The translations under genes and the position numbers were made by a program. Shown here piece after piece: positions 20,929-28,488 of a stretch of DNA of 64,000 bases. The stretch covers positions 434,001 through 498,000 of the forward strand of contig CAVRCA010000001.1 in assembly GCA_963719345.1 (NCBI GenBank). The letters are read 5' to 3'. The number at the start of each line of letters is the position of its first letter. Position 1 is the first letter of the stretch. The notes beneath the pieces are model-generated. The model saw nothing but the letters and a program-made list of their open reading frames with translations. It was not told the DNA's origin and made no database searches. The DNA is from CAVRCA01 sp963719345 (GTDB lineage: Bacteria; Pseudomonadota; Alphaproteobacteria; Acetobacterales; Acetobacteraceae).

Positions 20929-23240
20929 ACGGCCGCGCCACGCGCTTCCTCAAAGCCGGCTTCGTGGTGTTGACCGCGCTGCTGGTGGTGGCCGCGGTCT
21001 ATACCTCGACGCTGATCGTCAACCGGCAGGCGACGCTGCGCGACGTCTCGCGCTACAACGCCACCTGGCTGGTGAGCCAGGCGAGCCTGGAGGTGGGCCG
21101 GCTGACGGTCGCCCTGGCGGCGTTCGACGATCCGGGCTCGGCGATCGACCCCGACGAGGTCCAGCTTCGCCTCGACATCGTCATCAACCGGATCGATATC
21201 CTGACCAAGGGCGATCAGGGCAGCTTCATCCGCAGCCGGGCCGACCTCAAGACCACGGTCGCCGAGCTGGAACGGGCGGTCGCGGCCTCGAAACCGCTCA
21301 TCGAGGCGCTGCAGCCGCACGGCTCCACCGCGGCGGCCTACGCCGCCTTCGTGCCCCTGCTGGCCAAGCTCAACCACCTCGCCGCCTCGGTCCACGAGCG
21401 CGGCGCCGAGCTGGTCGAGCGCGACATGCAGAGCCTTGAGCGGCTGAGCTGGATCTTTTCGGGTCTGCTCATCAGCCTGATCTTCTGCAGCTTCGGCCTG
21501 ATCGGCTTCACCCGCTGGAACTACCGGATGCTGGAGGCGGCGCACCAGCGGGTCGGCGGCCTCGTCAACGACCTGCACGTGCAGAATGCCCGCTTCGATG
21601 CGGCGCTGAACAACATGTCGCAGGGCCTCTGCATGGGGGCAGCGGACGCGACGCTGGTGGTGTGCAACGACCGGTTCCGCGAGCTGTTCGGGCTGCGCCA
21701 GCCCGCGCCGCCGGGGACGCCGGTGGAAGAGCTCTATGACCGCATCGCCGAATTGGGCGAGTTCTCCCCGGCCTCGGTTCGCCGGCTCCTGGCCAGGCAC
21801 ACCGACCTGATCGTCGGCGACAGGTCGGCCAAGATCCTGCACGAGGGCGAGGGCCGGTCGCTGGCGCTGACGCACGAGCCGATGCCCGGCGGCGGCTGGG
21901 TGACGACCTATGAGGACACCACCGAGCAGCGCGCCGCCGAGGCGCGCATCAGCTTCATGGCCAAGCATGACGGGCTGACCGGCCTGCCCAACCGCCTGCT
22001 GTTCCGGGACCGCCTGTCGGACGCGATCACCCGGCTGCGGACGTCGCTGAGCCATCTGGCGGTGCTCTGCCTCGACCTCGACCGCTTCAAGCAGATCAAC
22101 GACAGCCTCGGCCATCCTGCCGGCGACCTGCTGTTGCGGATCGTCGCCGCCCGCCTGCGCGGCTGCACCGCGGCCGACGACGTGGTGGCGCGTCTCGGCG
22201 GCGACGAGTTCGTCGTCTTCTGCACCGCCCGGGACGGAGCGGTGGCGACCGCCGCCATCGCCCAGCGGATCATCGAGGCGTTGCGCGCGCCCTATGACCT
22301 CGACGGCCACCGGGCGGTGATCAGCGCCAGCATCGGCATCATCGAGACGACCGATCCGACCGCCAACTCCGACCTGCTGCTGAAGAACGCCGACCTCGCC
22401 CTCTACAAGGCCAAGGCAGAAGGGCGGGCGACGTTCCGCTTCTTCGAGGCGGCGATGGAGACCGAGCTGCTGCAGCGCCGCTCGATCGAGATGGACCTCG
22501 GGGCGGCGCTCGAGACCAACGCCTTCGAGGTCCACTACCAGCCGGTGTTCGGCCTGCCGTCGCGCGCCCTGGTCGGCTTCGAGGCCCTGCTCCGCTGGCG
22601 CCACCCCGAGCGCGGGCCGATCTCGCCGGCCGAGTTCATCCCGATCGCCGAAGACACCGGGCTGATCGAGCAGATCGGCGCCTGGGTGCTGACCGAGGCC
22701 TGCACCGAAGCGGCAAGCTGGCCCGAACCCAAGAAGATCGCCGTCAACCTCTCGGCGGTGCAGTTCACCGCCGACCTGGTCGGCACCGTGACCCGGGCGC
22801 TGCAAACGTCCGGGCTGCCACCCGAGCGGCTCGAGCTCGAGATCACCGAGACCATCCTGCTGTGCGACAACGACCGGGTGCTGACGGCGATGCAGCGCCT
22901 CAAGGACCTCGGCGTGCGCACGGCACTCGACGATTTCGGCACCGGCTACTCGGCGCTGAGCTACCTGCGGATGTTCCCGTTCGACAAGATCAAGATCGAC
23001 CGGGCATTCGTGCGCGACATCTCCGAGCGCGAGGACAGCCGCGCAATCGTCGCCTCGATCGTGCAGCTGGCCGCCGCCCTCGGCATGACCACCACCGCCG
23101 AGGGGGTCGAGACCGCCGCCCAGGCCGCCGCCCTGCGCGAAGCCGGTTGCGACGAACTCCAGGGCTTCTTCTTCGCCCGCCCCCAACCAGCAGACCAACT
23201 CCATCAATGGTTCAGACAACCATTGCAGCTCGCCGGGTAG
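20916..23240 (+). CDS. DcpA-like membrane diguanylate cyclase/phosphodiesterase (GGDEF-EAL)
   Basis: Makes and breaks cyclic-di-GMP. 774 residues: TM1 ~14-34, periplasmic helical sensor ~35-177, TM2 ~178-198, coiled linker, PAS-like region ~222-340 (NNMSQGLCM, NDRFRELFGL), GGDEF ~345-510, EAL ~520-770. The cyclase motif GGDEF (428-432) is exact; the inhibitory I-site RxxD is missing (TAAD). The EAL side is complete: EALLRW (556-561), the ELEITETI Glu, DDFGTGYSALSYL and AEGVET. Both activities are therefore plausible, as in Agrobacterium DcpA. The periplasmic domain would receive the signal from the PruR-like protein encoded just upstream. Confidence 0.88.
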   Translation: MRPGDGRATRFLKAGFVVLTALLVVAAVYTSTLIVNRQATLRDVSRYNATWLVSQASLEVGRLTVALAAFDDPGSAIDPDEVQLRLDIVINRIDILTKGDQGSFIRSRADLKTTVAELERAVAASKPLIEALQPHGSTAAAYAAFVPLLAKLNHLAASVHERGAELVERDMQSLERLSWIFSGLLISLIFCSFGLIGFTRWNYRMLEAAHQRVGGLVNDLHVQNARFDAALNNMSQGLCMGAADATLVVCNDRFRELFGLRQPAPPGTPVEELYDRIAELGEFSPASVRRLLARHTDLIVGDRSAKILHEGEGRSLALTHEPMPGGGWVTTYEDTTEQRAAEARISFMAKHDGLTGLPNRLLFRDRLSDAITRLRTSLSHLAVLCLDLDRFKQINDSLGHPAGDLLLRIVAARLRGCTAADDVVARLGGDEFVVFCTARDGAVATAAIAQRIIEALRAPYDLDGHRAVISASIGIIETTDPTANSDLLLKNADLALYKAKAEGRATFRFFEAAMETELLQRRSIEMDLGAALETNAFEVHYQPVFGLPSRALVGFEALLRWRHPERGPISPAEFIPIAEDTGLIEQIGAWVLTEACTEAASWPEPKKIAVNLSAVQFTADLVGTVTRALQTSGLPPERLELEITETILLCDNDRVLTAMQRLKDLGVRTALDDFGTGYSALSYLRMFPFDKIKIDRAFVRDISEREDSRAIVASIVQLAAALGMTTTAEGVETAAQAAALREAGCDELQGFFFARPQPADQLHQWFRQPLQLAG

Positions 23241-23349
23241 ACGCGAGCGAGTTTCCGCCGCCGAACGCCGTACCGGCTATACGCACCTAATCCCCCGTTA
23301 AGCTTGCGTCGGTAGTAACAGGGTCGGAACATCTGAGAGCGGGAGTCCC

Positions 23350-23751
23350 GTGGAGACCTACAAGGAGTTTACTTTCGAAGCGGCCCATCGGACGGCTCCG
23401 TTCGAAGGGCTTCATGGCCATTCGTTCCGGGTGAGGGTAGTTCTCACGGGAGCGATGGACCCAACCTACGGATGGTCACACAATCTGTACGCCGTCACGG
23501 AAGCAATGGACGCCGTCCGGGATCGTCTCAGTCATAAATATCTGAACGACATCGAAGGCCTCTCCGTGCCGACGCTCGAGAATGTCGCGATCTGGCTCTG
23601 GCGGGAACTGAGCCAGAGCTTGGCCGGGGTTGACCGGGTCGAGGTCAGTCGTGGCGCCGAAGGACACGGCGAAGGGTGCATCTATCGCGGCCCGGACGCT
23701 TCCTGCGAGCGTCAGCAATCCGCCTCCCGAGATGCAGGCCTATTGCTTTGA
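23350..23751 (+). CDS. 6-pyruvoyltetrahydropterin synthase family, type III (ExxHGH)
   Basis: 133 residues, QueD/PTPS fold. Zinc ligands are His13 (FEAAH) and His22 and His24 (HGH). The catalytic Cys of QueD is absent; Glu19 sits in the motif E-G-L-H-G-H, the ExxHGH signature of PTPS-III. PTPS-III converts dihydroneopterin triphosphate to 6-hydroxymethyldihydropterin and can replace FolB. That product is the substrate of the FolK domain encoded next. Other family blocks are GWSHNLY, DRLSHKYLND, PTLENVAIWLW and VEVSRGAEG. The last ~20 residues are an unusual tail. GTG start with GGGAG five bases upstream. Less GC-rich than its neighbours. Confidence 0.82.
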   Translation: METYKEFTFEAAHRTAPFEGLHGHSFRVRVVLTGAMDPTYGWSHNLYAVTEAMDAVRDRLSHKYLNDIEGLSVPTLENVAIWLWRELSQSLAGVDRVEVSRGAEGHGEGCIYRGPDASCERQQSASRDAGLLL

Positions 23752-23770
23752 GTCAGAAGTAATCAGTAAC

Positions 23771-25048
23771 ATGGAATTCAGTCACTTCGTCGGGATCGGC
23801 AGCAACGTCGACCCGAGTGCCAACGTTGCTCGGGCGCTGAACGCTCTCCTGTCGATTTCCCCTCATTTGAGCTTGAGCCGAGTCCTTGAGACGCAGCCCG
23901 ACGCGATTGCAAGCCGCTCATCGTTCCTGAACGCGGTCGTGCAGTTGCAAACCGACCTGGACGAACGCGAACTCAAGGATCGGCTGAACACAATCGAGGA
24001 GCGATTGGGAAGGGACAGATCGGACCCCGAACGCGGGCGCAAGGACCGGACCATCGACCTCGATATCCTGCTGACGCTGGAGCAGGGTGTCGAGGCAATC
24101 AGCGTCGATGAGCTTCCCGCCGAACCGTACTATCGACCCCAGATGCTCGAGCTCATTCGCGTACTCGGCCTCGAGTGCCTCGCCGACGCCGAAGCCCTAC
24201 CCGATGCCATCGGGATTGAGTTCAACGGAGAGCGGATCGGCCTACGGCCAGTGCGGATTTCCCATCGCGGGCCGCATCCGACGGTAACGGAACGGAAAGC
24301 CGCCCTGGTGACCGGAGCCGCCGTTCGCCTCGGCCGCGCGATTGCCGTCTCGCTGGCGCAGGCAGGGTACGATATTGCATTGCACTACAATGGTTCCCAC
24401 GAGGCGGCGCTGGAAGCCGCGGCGGACATTCGATCCCATGGTGTTCGATGCAAGCTGTTCCGGCACGACCTGTGTCAAACCGCTCGCCTCGATGACTTGA
24501 TGGCGAATGTGCAACGTGCGTTTCCGCATCTCAATGTTCTGGTCAACAACGCCTCTGCGTACGATGCGGGTACAATTCTCGATACGACCTTGGAACAGCT
24601 CGACCGGCAATGGACCGTCAACTTCAAGGCGCCATTCTTTCTTCTCAAGGCGTTCTGCCAGAGGGTCGGTGCCGGGTCGGTGATGAACATCCTCGACAAT
24701 AAGATTGCATTCAACCAGTACCACTATGCTGCGTATCTAAGCTCGAAGAAGGCTCTCGCGGAGCTTACGAGAATGGCGGCCCTGGAGTTCGCACCACGGA
24801 TACGTGTCAACGCCGTCGCTCCGGGCGTCATTCTCCCCTCCTCCGTTCGGAGCGAGGAATATTTGGAGTGGCGCAGGCAGGGTATCCCCGTTTCTGACGT
24901 CGGCCGCCCCAGCCATATCTGCGACGTGGTCGGGGACTTGTTGGCCAACCCATTCGTCACCGGGCAAATCCTGTTCGTCGACGGCGGTGAAGCAATCAAT
25001 GTCGTCGGTCGGAACGCTACGACTTTCTCGAATTTGATGAGTGCTTAA
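23771..25048 (+). CDS. HPPK (FolK) fused to a pteridine reductase-type SDR (FolM/PTR1/PruA-like)
   Basis: 425 residues in one intact frame. Residues 1-~160 are 6-hydroxymethyldihydropterin pyrophosphokinase: HFVGIGSNVDPS, SSFLNAVVQL, and RGRKDRTIDLDILL with Mg-binding Asp96 and Asp98. Residues ~174-425 are a short-chain dehydrogenase with TGAAVRLGRA (181-190, the TGx3RxG NADPH motif of pteridine reductases), NNASAYD, and catalytic Asp309, Tyr322 and Lys326 at the 13/4 spacing seen in PTR1. The second half should reduce dihydropterins (or dihydrofolate) to the tetrahydro form. It starts 20 bases after PTPS-III and ends 12 bases before folE. Agrobacterium PruA is a reductase of this type. Confidence 0.87.
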   Translation: MEFSHFVGIGSNVDPSANVARALNALLSISPHLSLSRVLETQPDAIASRSSFLNAVVQLQTDLDERELKDRLNTIEERLGRDRSDPERGRKDRTIDLDILLTLEQGVEAISVDELPAEPYYRPQMLELIRVLGLECLADAEALPDAIGIEFNGERIGLRPVRISHRGPHPTVTERKAALVTGAAVRLGRAIAVSLAQAGYDIALHYNGSHEAALEAAADIRSHGVRCKLFRHDLCQTARLDDLMANVQRAFPHLNVLVNNASAYDAGTILDTTLEQLDRQWTVNFKAPFFLLKAFCQRVGAGSVMNILDNKIAFNQYHYAAYLSSKKALAELTRMAALEFAPRIRVNAVAPGVILPSSVRSEEYLEWRRQGIPVSDVGRPSHICDVVGDLLANPFVTGQILFVDGGEAINVVGRNATTFSNLMSA

Positions 25049-25060
25049 AGGCAGGTCCCC

Positions 25061-25744
25061 ATGAGCGAACTACTTTCAACCCGGCTGCTCCATGATTGGC
25101 ATCCTCGGCTCGGCAACTCGAGCCTGTCGCGACCTCTCAATGCCGTAGAGCGCGGGAGAATGGTGCATGCCGCGGCGGCCAAGCTTGCGGAGCTGCTTGA
25201 GGTGCTGCAGGTCGATCATGAAGCCGATCACAACACGAGGGATACGCCGGATCGGGTAGCGCGGATGCTTGTCGACGAAATCATGCGTGGCCGCTACACG
25301 AGTTCGCCCGAGCTTACGAAGTTCGACAACACGTCCTGCTCCAAGGAGCTGATCGTCACCGGGCCGATGGACGTTCGCTCCACTTGTGCGCACCACCTTA
25401 TGCCAATTTATGGGCGCGCCTATGTGGGCATCCTTCCCTCGGCGACGGGGGCCGTGATTGGGTTGTCGAAATATGACCGCGTCGTCGACCACTTTTCATC
25501 GCGACTACAGATCCAAGAAGAGCTCACCCATCAGATAGGCGCCTTTTTGATGGAACAGACCCGTCCCGTCGGGATCGCAGTTCGCATCAGCGCCGTACAC
25601 ATGTGCAAGACGCACCGGGGCGTCAGGGCATCGCACGGCAGCCGCATGGTGACCTCGTCGTATTCCGGGGCTGCCTTCGACGATCAGGGCAGGCGGGCGG
25701 AGTTCGTCCAAGAATGCACATTGCTTGAACAGTCCGCGACATAG
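25061..25744 (+). CDS. folE: GTP cyclohydrolase I
   Basis: Converts GTP to 7,8-dihydroneopterin triphosphate, the entry step of folate and pterin synthesis. 227 residues. Zinc ligands Cys109, His112 and Cys182 (STCAHHLMPIYGRAYVGILPS; HMCKTHRGV). RDTPDRVARML and GLSKYDRVVDHFSSRLQIQEELT are conserved. The first ~28 residues are a family-atypical extension. Last gene of the PTPS-III/FolK-reductase/FolE set; all three are closely spaced and use less G/C at third positions than the rest of the window, which suggests they arrived together. Confidence 0.95.
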   Translation: MSELLSTRLLHDWHPRLGNSSLSRPLNAVERGRMVHAAAAKLAELLEVLQVDHEADHNTRDTPDRVARMLVDEIMRGRYTSSPELTKFDNTSCSKELIVTGPMDVRSTCAHHLMPIYGRAYVGILPSATGAVIGLSKYDRVVDHFSSRLQIQEELTHQIGAFLMEQTRPVGIAVRISAVHMCKTHRGVRASHGSRMVTSSYSGAAFDDQGRRAEFVQECTLLEQSAT

Positions 25745-25873
25745 ATCGCCGGTTGCTGGGCGCCTCCCGACGGGATGGGCTGGGCGGCTCTTGTCACGCG
25801 ATCGCGTTCTCGGGCGATAATACGATTTACAACGCAGCTTCCCTGTGCCACGGAAGCGGTTCGGGATTTCCCT

Positions 25874-25898
25874 ATATCACGATCAAAAGTCGTGATAT
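25874..25898. promoter_or_regulatory. Perfect 9-bp inverted repeat upstream of sfnG, likely operator
   Basis: ATATCACGA (25874-25882) and TCGTGATAT (25890-25898) are exact inverted arms around a 7-base spacer, ending 30 bases before the sfnG start. This geometry fits a dimeric repressor or activator. The site is directly before the RBS region (GGAGG at about 25900), so a repressor is more likely. The regulator is unknown. Confidence 0.65.
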
Positions 25899-25928
25899 TG
25901 GAGGTCCGCCTGAACTCCGGAGGCTGCG

Positions 25929-27044
25929 ATGAGCGTAATCGAGACCAGGACCGACGAGCCGGTCAAGTTCGCCTACTGGGTCCCCAATGTCAGCGGCGGC
26001 CTCGTGGTCAGCAAAATCCCCCAGCGCACCCATTGGGGGCTCGAATACAACGTCAAGCTGGCGCAGATCGCCGAGGAGGTCGGGTTCGACTACGCCCTTT
26101 CGCAGATCCGCTTCATCGGCAGCTACGGCGCTGAGTACCAGCACGAATCGACGACGTTCTCGACCGCGCTGCTGGCGAGCACCACGCACCTGAAGGTGAT
26201 CGCCGCCATCCTGCCCGGACCGTGGCATCCGGCCGTGGTGGCCAAGCTTGGCGCCTCGGCCGATCAACTGTTCGGCGGCCGGTGGGCGGTAAACGTGGTC
26301 AGCGGCTGGTTCGCCGGCGAGTACGAGGCACTCGGGCTGCCTTGGCTCGAGCACGACGCGCGCTACCGCCGGTCGCGCGAGTTCATCCAGATCATGAAGG
26401 GCATCTGGACCGAGGATCACTTTTCCTTCGCCGGCGAGTTCTACAGCGTCAACGACTTCACTTTGAAGCCGAAGCCGCTGCAGCAACCGCACCCGGAAAT
26501 CTTTCAGGGCGGCAACTCGCGGGCCGCCCAGGAAAACGCCGGAGCGGTGTCCGACTGGTATTTCATGAACGGCAACACGCCGGAGGGGCACCGGGCGCAG
26601 ATCGAGAACGTGAGCCGCCTCGCCCGCGAGAATGGCCGAACGGTTCGTTTCGGCGCCAACGCCTTCATCATCGCGCGGGAGACCGAGCGCGAGGCGCGGC
26701 AGGAGCTTGAGGCGATCATCGCCCATGCCGACGAGGAGGCGGTCAACGCCTTCGGGGGCGCCGTGAAGCAGGCCGGCCAAGCCTCGCCCGAGGGCAAGGG
26801 CATGTGGCAAGACTCGAAATTCCGCGACCTCGTGCAGTATAATGATGGCTTCCGAACCAACCTGATCGGGACGCCCGAGCAGATCGCCGAGCGCATTCAC
26901 CACCTCAAGTCGCTTGGCGTTAACCTCGTCCTCGGCGGTTTCCTCCACTTCCAGGACGAGGTGCGGTTCTTCGGCGAGCGCGTACTGCCGCTGGTGCGTC
27001 AGTTGGAGGCTGTGCGTCCCACGCCGGTCACCATCGCCGCGTGA
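25929..27044 (+). CDS. sfnG: Dimethylsulfone monooxygenase-like flavin enzyme (SfnG)
   Basis: FMNH2-dependent monooxygenase of the bacterial luciferase family, 371 residues. SfnG splits dimethylsulfone to methanesulfinate during sulfur starvation. Family blocks: FAYWVPNVSGGLVVSKIPQR near the N-terminus, DYALSQIRFIGSYGAEYQHES, WAVNVVSGWFAGEYEALG, EFYSVNDFTLKPKPLQ and PEIFQGGNSRAAQENAG. No flavin reductase (SfnF/MsuE) is in the window, so reduced FMN must come from elsewhere. Stands alone on the plus strand with a palindrome upstream, and is convergent with the transglycosylase. Alkanesulfonate monooxygenase SsuD is the nearest alternative. Confidence 0.85.
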   Translation: MSVIETRTDEPVKFAYWVPNVSGGLVVSKIPQRTHWGLEYNVKLAQIAEEVGFDYALSQIRFIGSYGAEYQHESTTFSTALLASTTHLKVIAAILPGPWHPAVVAKLGASADQLFGGRWAVNVVSGWFAGEYEALGLPWLEHDARYRRSREFIQIMKGIWTEDHFSFAGEFYSVNDFTLKPKPLQQPHPEIFQGGNSRAAQENAGAVSDWYFMNGNTPEGHRAQIENVSRLARENGRTVRFGANAFIIARETEREARQELEAIIAHADEEAVNAFGGAVKQAGQASPEGKGMWQDSKFRDLVQYNDGFRTNLIGTPEQIAERIHHLKSLGVNLVLGGFLHFQDEVRFFGERVLPLVRQLEAVRPTPVTIAA

Positions 27045-27080
27045 GGTAAGATCGCCCCGCCAACAACGGACGCGGGTGCC

Positions 27081-27826
27081 TCAAGAGCGCTTGCAGCCGG
27101 CGACGCCCGAACGCAGGTAGGAGCCGAGCACGGCGGCGATGCGGCACGGGCTCATGGTCCGACGCACGCGCGCGGGCTGACGACGGAGGTTCAGCATCGT
27201 CGCGCCACCACCGCTGAGCGACACGCGGGTGATCGCGAGCCGCCCGACGCGCGGGCCGCCGCCGGGCACCGGCAGCCCGGCGGCGACCGCCGCGACCGCT
27301 GTACGGTAGTACGCCGCGAGTTCGGGCGTGTGTGAGTGATAGAGGCCGATCGCGGTGTACCAATTGCCGCCGGCGCCATCCCGCAGCGCGCTTAGGAAGC
27401 GGGCGGCGTAGTCGGCGTTGGCATCGGGGTCGAACGCCTCGTCCAGGGAGCGGAACGCTCCGGGATGCATCTGCAGATCGACCTGCATGCAGCCGACGTC
27501 CATGTATTGCACGCCGCCCGTCAGGCCGCGCCGCGCCCAGTCCACCGCCTCGGCCTTGCTCGGGAAAAAATAGCCCTGGCCGTCGGCGTTGATCGTCCAG
27601 GGCCAGGGCTCCAGCGCGCCATCGGCGTCGCGCCGGCCGCTCTCGACCTTGCCGATGGTGACGAGCAGCCCTGGCGGAGTCCGATAGGCCTGCTCGGCAC
27701 GCTGTATGGCGGCGCCGCACAGCGCCGTCTGGCGCGGACCGGGCAGGGCGTGCGCCGTCTGGGCCTGCGCCGCGGACGGCAGGGATGCCAGCGCCACCAT
27801 GAGGCCGATAGTGGGCGCGCCGACAT
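27081..27826 (-). CDS. Lytic transglycosylase-like (SLT) secreted protein
   Basis: About 245 residues. Signal peptide IGLMVALASLPSAAQA; SLT-like domain with LLVTIGKVESG (Glu of the ES motif), GALEPWPWTINADGQGYFF, GGVQYMDVGCMQVDLQMHPG, NADYAARFLSAL and GLYHSHTPELAAYY. It would cut peptidoglycan glycan strands in the periplasm. In the given sequence it is in frame with hpnG without a stop. In another frame hpnG would end with TGA at about 27843, and ATG 27826 would begin MSARPT joining the signal peptide after one missing C near 27812. I therefore annotate two genes. The C-terminal ~40 residues (RRQPARVRRT and beyond) have no recognised domain. Confidence 0.7.
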
Positions 27827-27842
27827 GGGCCGCCCCGCTCCT

Positions 27843-28481
27843 CAGCCAACGGGCTTCTGGGAGGACGGCGCAAACCCGTCTCGTCAATGCCCGCCGAGCG
27901 GCTGCCGCGTCGCGGGCCAGGGCGACGAGGCCCGGAAGCTGGCCGGGATGCCGCAGCAACGAACGCAGCACGCGACCTCCCTTGATGCCGCCCTTTACGG
28001 AGAGAGCGACCATCGCGGCCGGCGGCAACGACCGCTCCGCCGGGTCGCAGATTGCCCGCAGGGCAGCCACCGCAAGGCCCCGCTCACGCGCCACCCGCAC
28101 GACGGCCGCACTCTCCAGGTCGACGCCGGTCGCACCGGTCTGCCGATGCACCCTCGTCTTGTCCTCCGCGGTGGCGATGACCGACGAACCGCAGAGCAGC
28201 AGATCACAGGTCGTGCCCCCGAGATTCTCCGCCAGGAAGGGATTGGCCGGCACACGCACTCCGTCCAATAGGAAGGCACGCGGCACCAGCAAGGTGCCTG
28301 CTGCCAGCCCCGGGGCGAGCCCGCCAGCCAGACCGAAACTGACCAGGGCCGTCACCCCTCCGTCAGCGAGAGCACGGGCCGCAATGGCGGCACCGGCCCC
28401 CGTGCCGCCGCCGATCGCAACCGGAAAGCCAAGCCGGCGGGCGATCCGCGCCTCGGCCCGCAGGCCGACGACGATCCCGAT
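27843..28481 (-). CDS. hpnG: Hopanoid-associated phosphorylase HpnG
   Basis: Purine nucleoside phosphorylase-type enzyme that removes adenine from adenosylhopane to give ribosylhopane in extended-hopanoid synthesis. About 210 residues: GLRAEARIARRLG at the N-terminus, ALVSFGLAGGLAPGLAAGTL, ATGVDLESAAVVRVA (substrate Glu/Ser) and FGLAGG-type glycine loops. It follows shc directly. No ATG, GTG or TTG is in frame near the expected N-terminus; an ATC at 28481 after GAGGGCGGG is in the right place, so either a rare start or a base error is present. The 3' end is uncertain because the frame runs on into the transglycosylase. Confidence 0.75.
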
Positions 28482-28488
28482 CCCGCCC

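Noticed and set aside
19911..23219. A 1102-residue minus-strand open frame opposite the PruR-like and GGDEF-EAL genes
   Set aside because: It is the antisense of well-supported genes; its translation is low-complexity (His/Arg/Gly/Gln-rich) with no recognisable domain. Stop-free antisense frames are common at this GC content.
23350..23751. QueD of queuosine synthesis
   Set aside because: The catalytic Cys is replaced by Glu in an ExxHGH motif and the neighbours are folate/pterin genes, not queC or queE.
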